64,000 nucleotides of DNA from the NCBI GenBank assembly GCA_017794945.1, contig CP051239.1:2160692-2224691 (forward strand), read 5' to 3'. The notes beneath the pieces were generated by a model, which was given only the letters and a program-made list of their open reading frames with translations, was not told the origin of the DNA and did not search any database. Of the stretch, positions 62,950-64,000 are shown piece by piece. How positions within the stretch are numbered: the first letter of the stretch is position 1; each line of letters opens with the position of its first letter. The translations under genes were made by a program, and so were the position numbers. Origin of the DNA: Alcanivorax sp. (GTDB lineage Bacteria > Pseudomonadota > Gammaproteobacteria > Pseudomonadales > Alcanivoracaceae).

Positions 62950-62975
62950 AAGGCGCCGCAAGGCGCCTTTCTTTT
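62950..62975 (+). terminator. Rho-independent terminator of pssA
   Basis: AAGGCGCC-GCAA-GGCGCCTT (62950-62969) followed by TCTTTT. Confidence 0.85.
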
Positions 62976-63136
62976 GTCCGGATCGCGCTGGCGGAACAAT
63001 CTTTTTGCCCTTGATCGGTTCTTGATCAGGATCGGCAACCCATTGTTTTTGCTGTCTTTTTCAGTGTGTCTTTTGCGGAGGCAACCAGTGTCCGCTCAAA
63101 AGGTGACCGTTTGATAAAGAACTCATGAAAAAAGTG

Positions 63137-63164
63137 TTGACGGGTCACCGCAAATCTCTAGAAT
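63137..63164 (+). promoter_or_regulatory. rRNA operon promoter
   Basis: TTGACG (63137-63142), 16 bases, TAGAAT (63159-63164), with an A-rich stretch upstream (63128-63133) and a GC-rich discriminator GCGCCCCC after the -10, as in stringently controlled rrn promoters. The whole 62976-63381 stretch is promoter and leader; I see no gene in it. Confidence 0.82.
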
Positions 63165-63234
63165 GCGCCCCCACAACGACGGCACACGGCGACACGCCAA
63201 CGGCCAGTCAGGAAGCGAAACGAACCGCTTCCAA

Positions 63235-63248
63235 CGTTCTTTAACAAT
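63235..63248 (+). promoter_or_regulatory. boxA antitermination site of the rRNA leader
   Basis: CGTTCTTTAACAAT matches the boxA core CTCTTTAACAAT closely. It recruits NusB/S10 for antitermination of the rRNA transcript and lies about 134 bases before the mature 16S end. Confidence 0.8.
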
Positions 63249-63381
63249 CAGGCAAGCAAACGTGTGGGACCTGTTTGGAGTGGGTATCTCAAAAAGATAT
63301 CGGCTTTGAACAAGTCAACCTAGTTGAATTTGTTTCGAGCTGAGCATGATTTAAGTGCGCAGGCACTTTAAACGCTTTTTT

Positions 63382-64000
<619 letters not shown>

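Overview
The window comes from the chromosome of a high-GC gammaproteobacterium. The last 619 bases are the 5' part of a 16S rRNA gene whose variable regions, together with the gene content (fatty acyl-CoA reductase, GMC oxidoreductase, phasin, several lipid-type SDRs), suggest Alcanivorax/Alloalcanivorax (Alcanivoracaceae). That assignment is read from memory of such sequences, not from a search. I see no prophage, insertion sequence, CRISPR array or tRNA gene.

Region 1 (1-24.5 kb) is the more variable part. It starts with the C-terminal end of a type II secretion secretin (gspD). Next come a membrane class III adenylate cyclase with an overlapping lipoprotein, an epoxide-hydrolase-like enzyme, and a three-gene translationally coupled set (GMC oxidoreductase plus two proteins of unknown function). 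An SDR and a two-domain fatty acyl-CoA reductase (fatty alcohol and wax ester formation) follow, with a divergent FabR/DesT-like TetR regulator and three copies of a candidate operator between them. Then come a nitroreductase, an ABM-domain protein, a MoxR/CoxE pair, a 7TMR-DISM hybrid histidine kinase, an outer-membrane barrel protein, an ABC1/UbiB kinase, a phasin-like protein, an SDR/AraC divergent pair, a MAPEG protein, a HIT protein and a CPXCG protein.

Region 2 (24.5-56 kb) is a conserved housekeeping block: yajG-like, ispB, rplU-rpmA-obgE-proB, rpsT, murJ, ribF-ileS-lspA-fkpB-ispH, the type IV pilus minor-pilin cluster (fimU-pilV-pilW-pilX-pilY1-pilE, fimT), thiO, pilR-pilS, nadE, bamD, rluD-pgeF and clpB. 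From memory the order closely follows the Pseudomonas aeruginosa PA4542-PA4569 neighbourhood. One difference is that the fimU-pilE block appears inverted relative to its flanks. Its sequence, above all pilY1, is also visibly less GC-rich.

Region 3 (56-64 kb) holds the branched-chain amino acid genes: ilvI-ilvN behind a leader of about 300 nt, then ilvY divergent from ilvC with a candidate IlvY operator. A small secreted protein and a family 6 DNA-deoxyinosine glycosylase lie between them. After these come pssA and the start of an rRNA operon with a recognisable promoter and boxA.

The most distinctive non-coding signal is a pair of related elements of about 75 bp at 27015-27089 and 62027-62101. 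Each directly follows a terminator, can fold into four consecutive hairpins, and differs from its partner mostly by changes that keep the stems paired. Other notable items are a REP doublet (36365-36488), an orphan terminator with two upstream hairpins (7660-7738) that may end a small RNA, and a cysteine-rich insertion in the VWA domain of PilY1.
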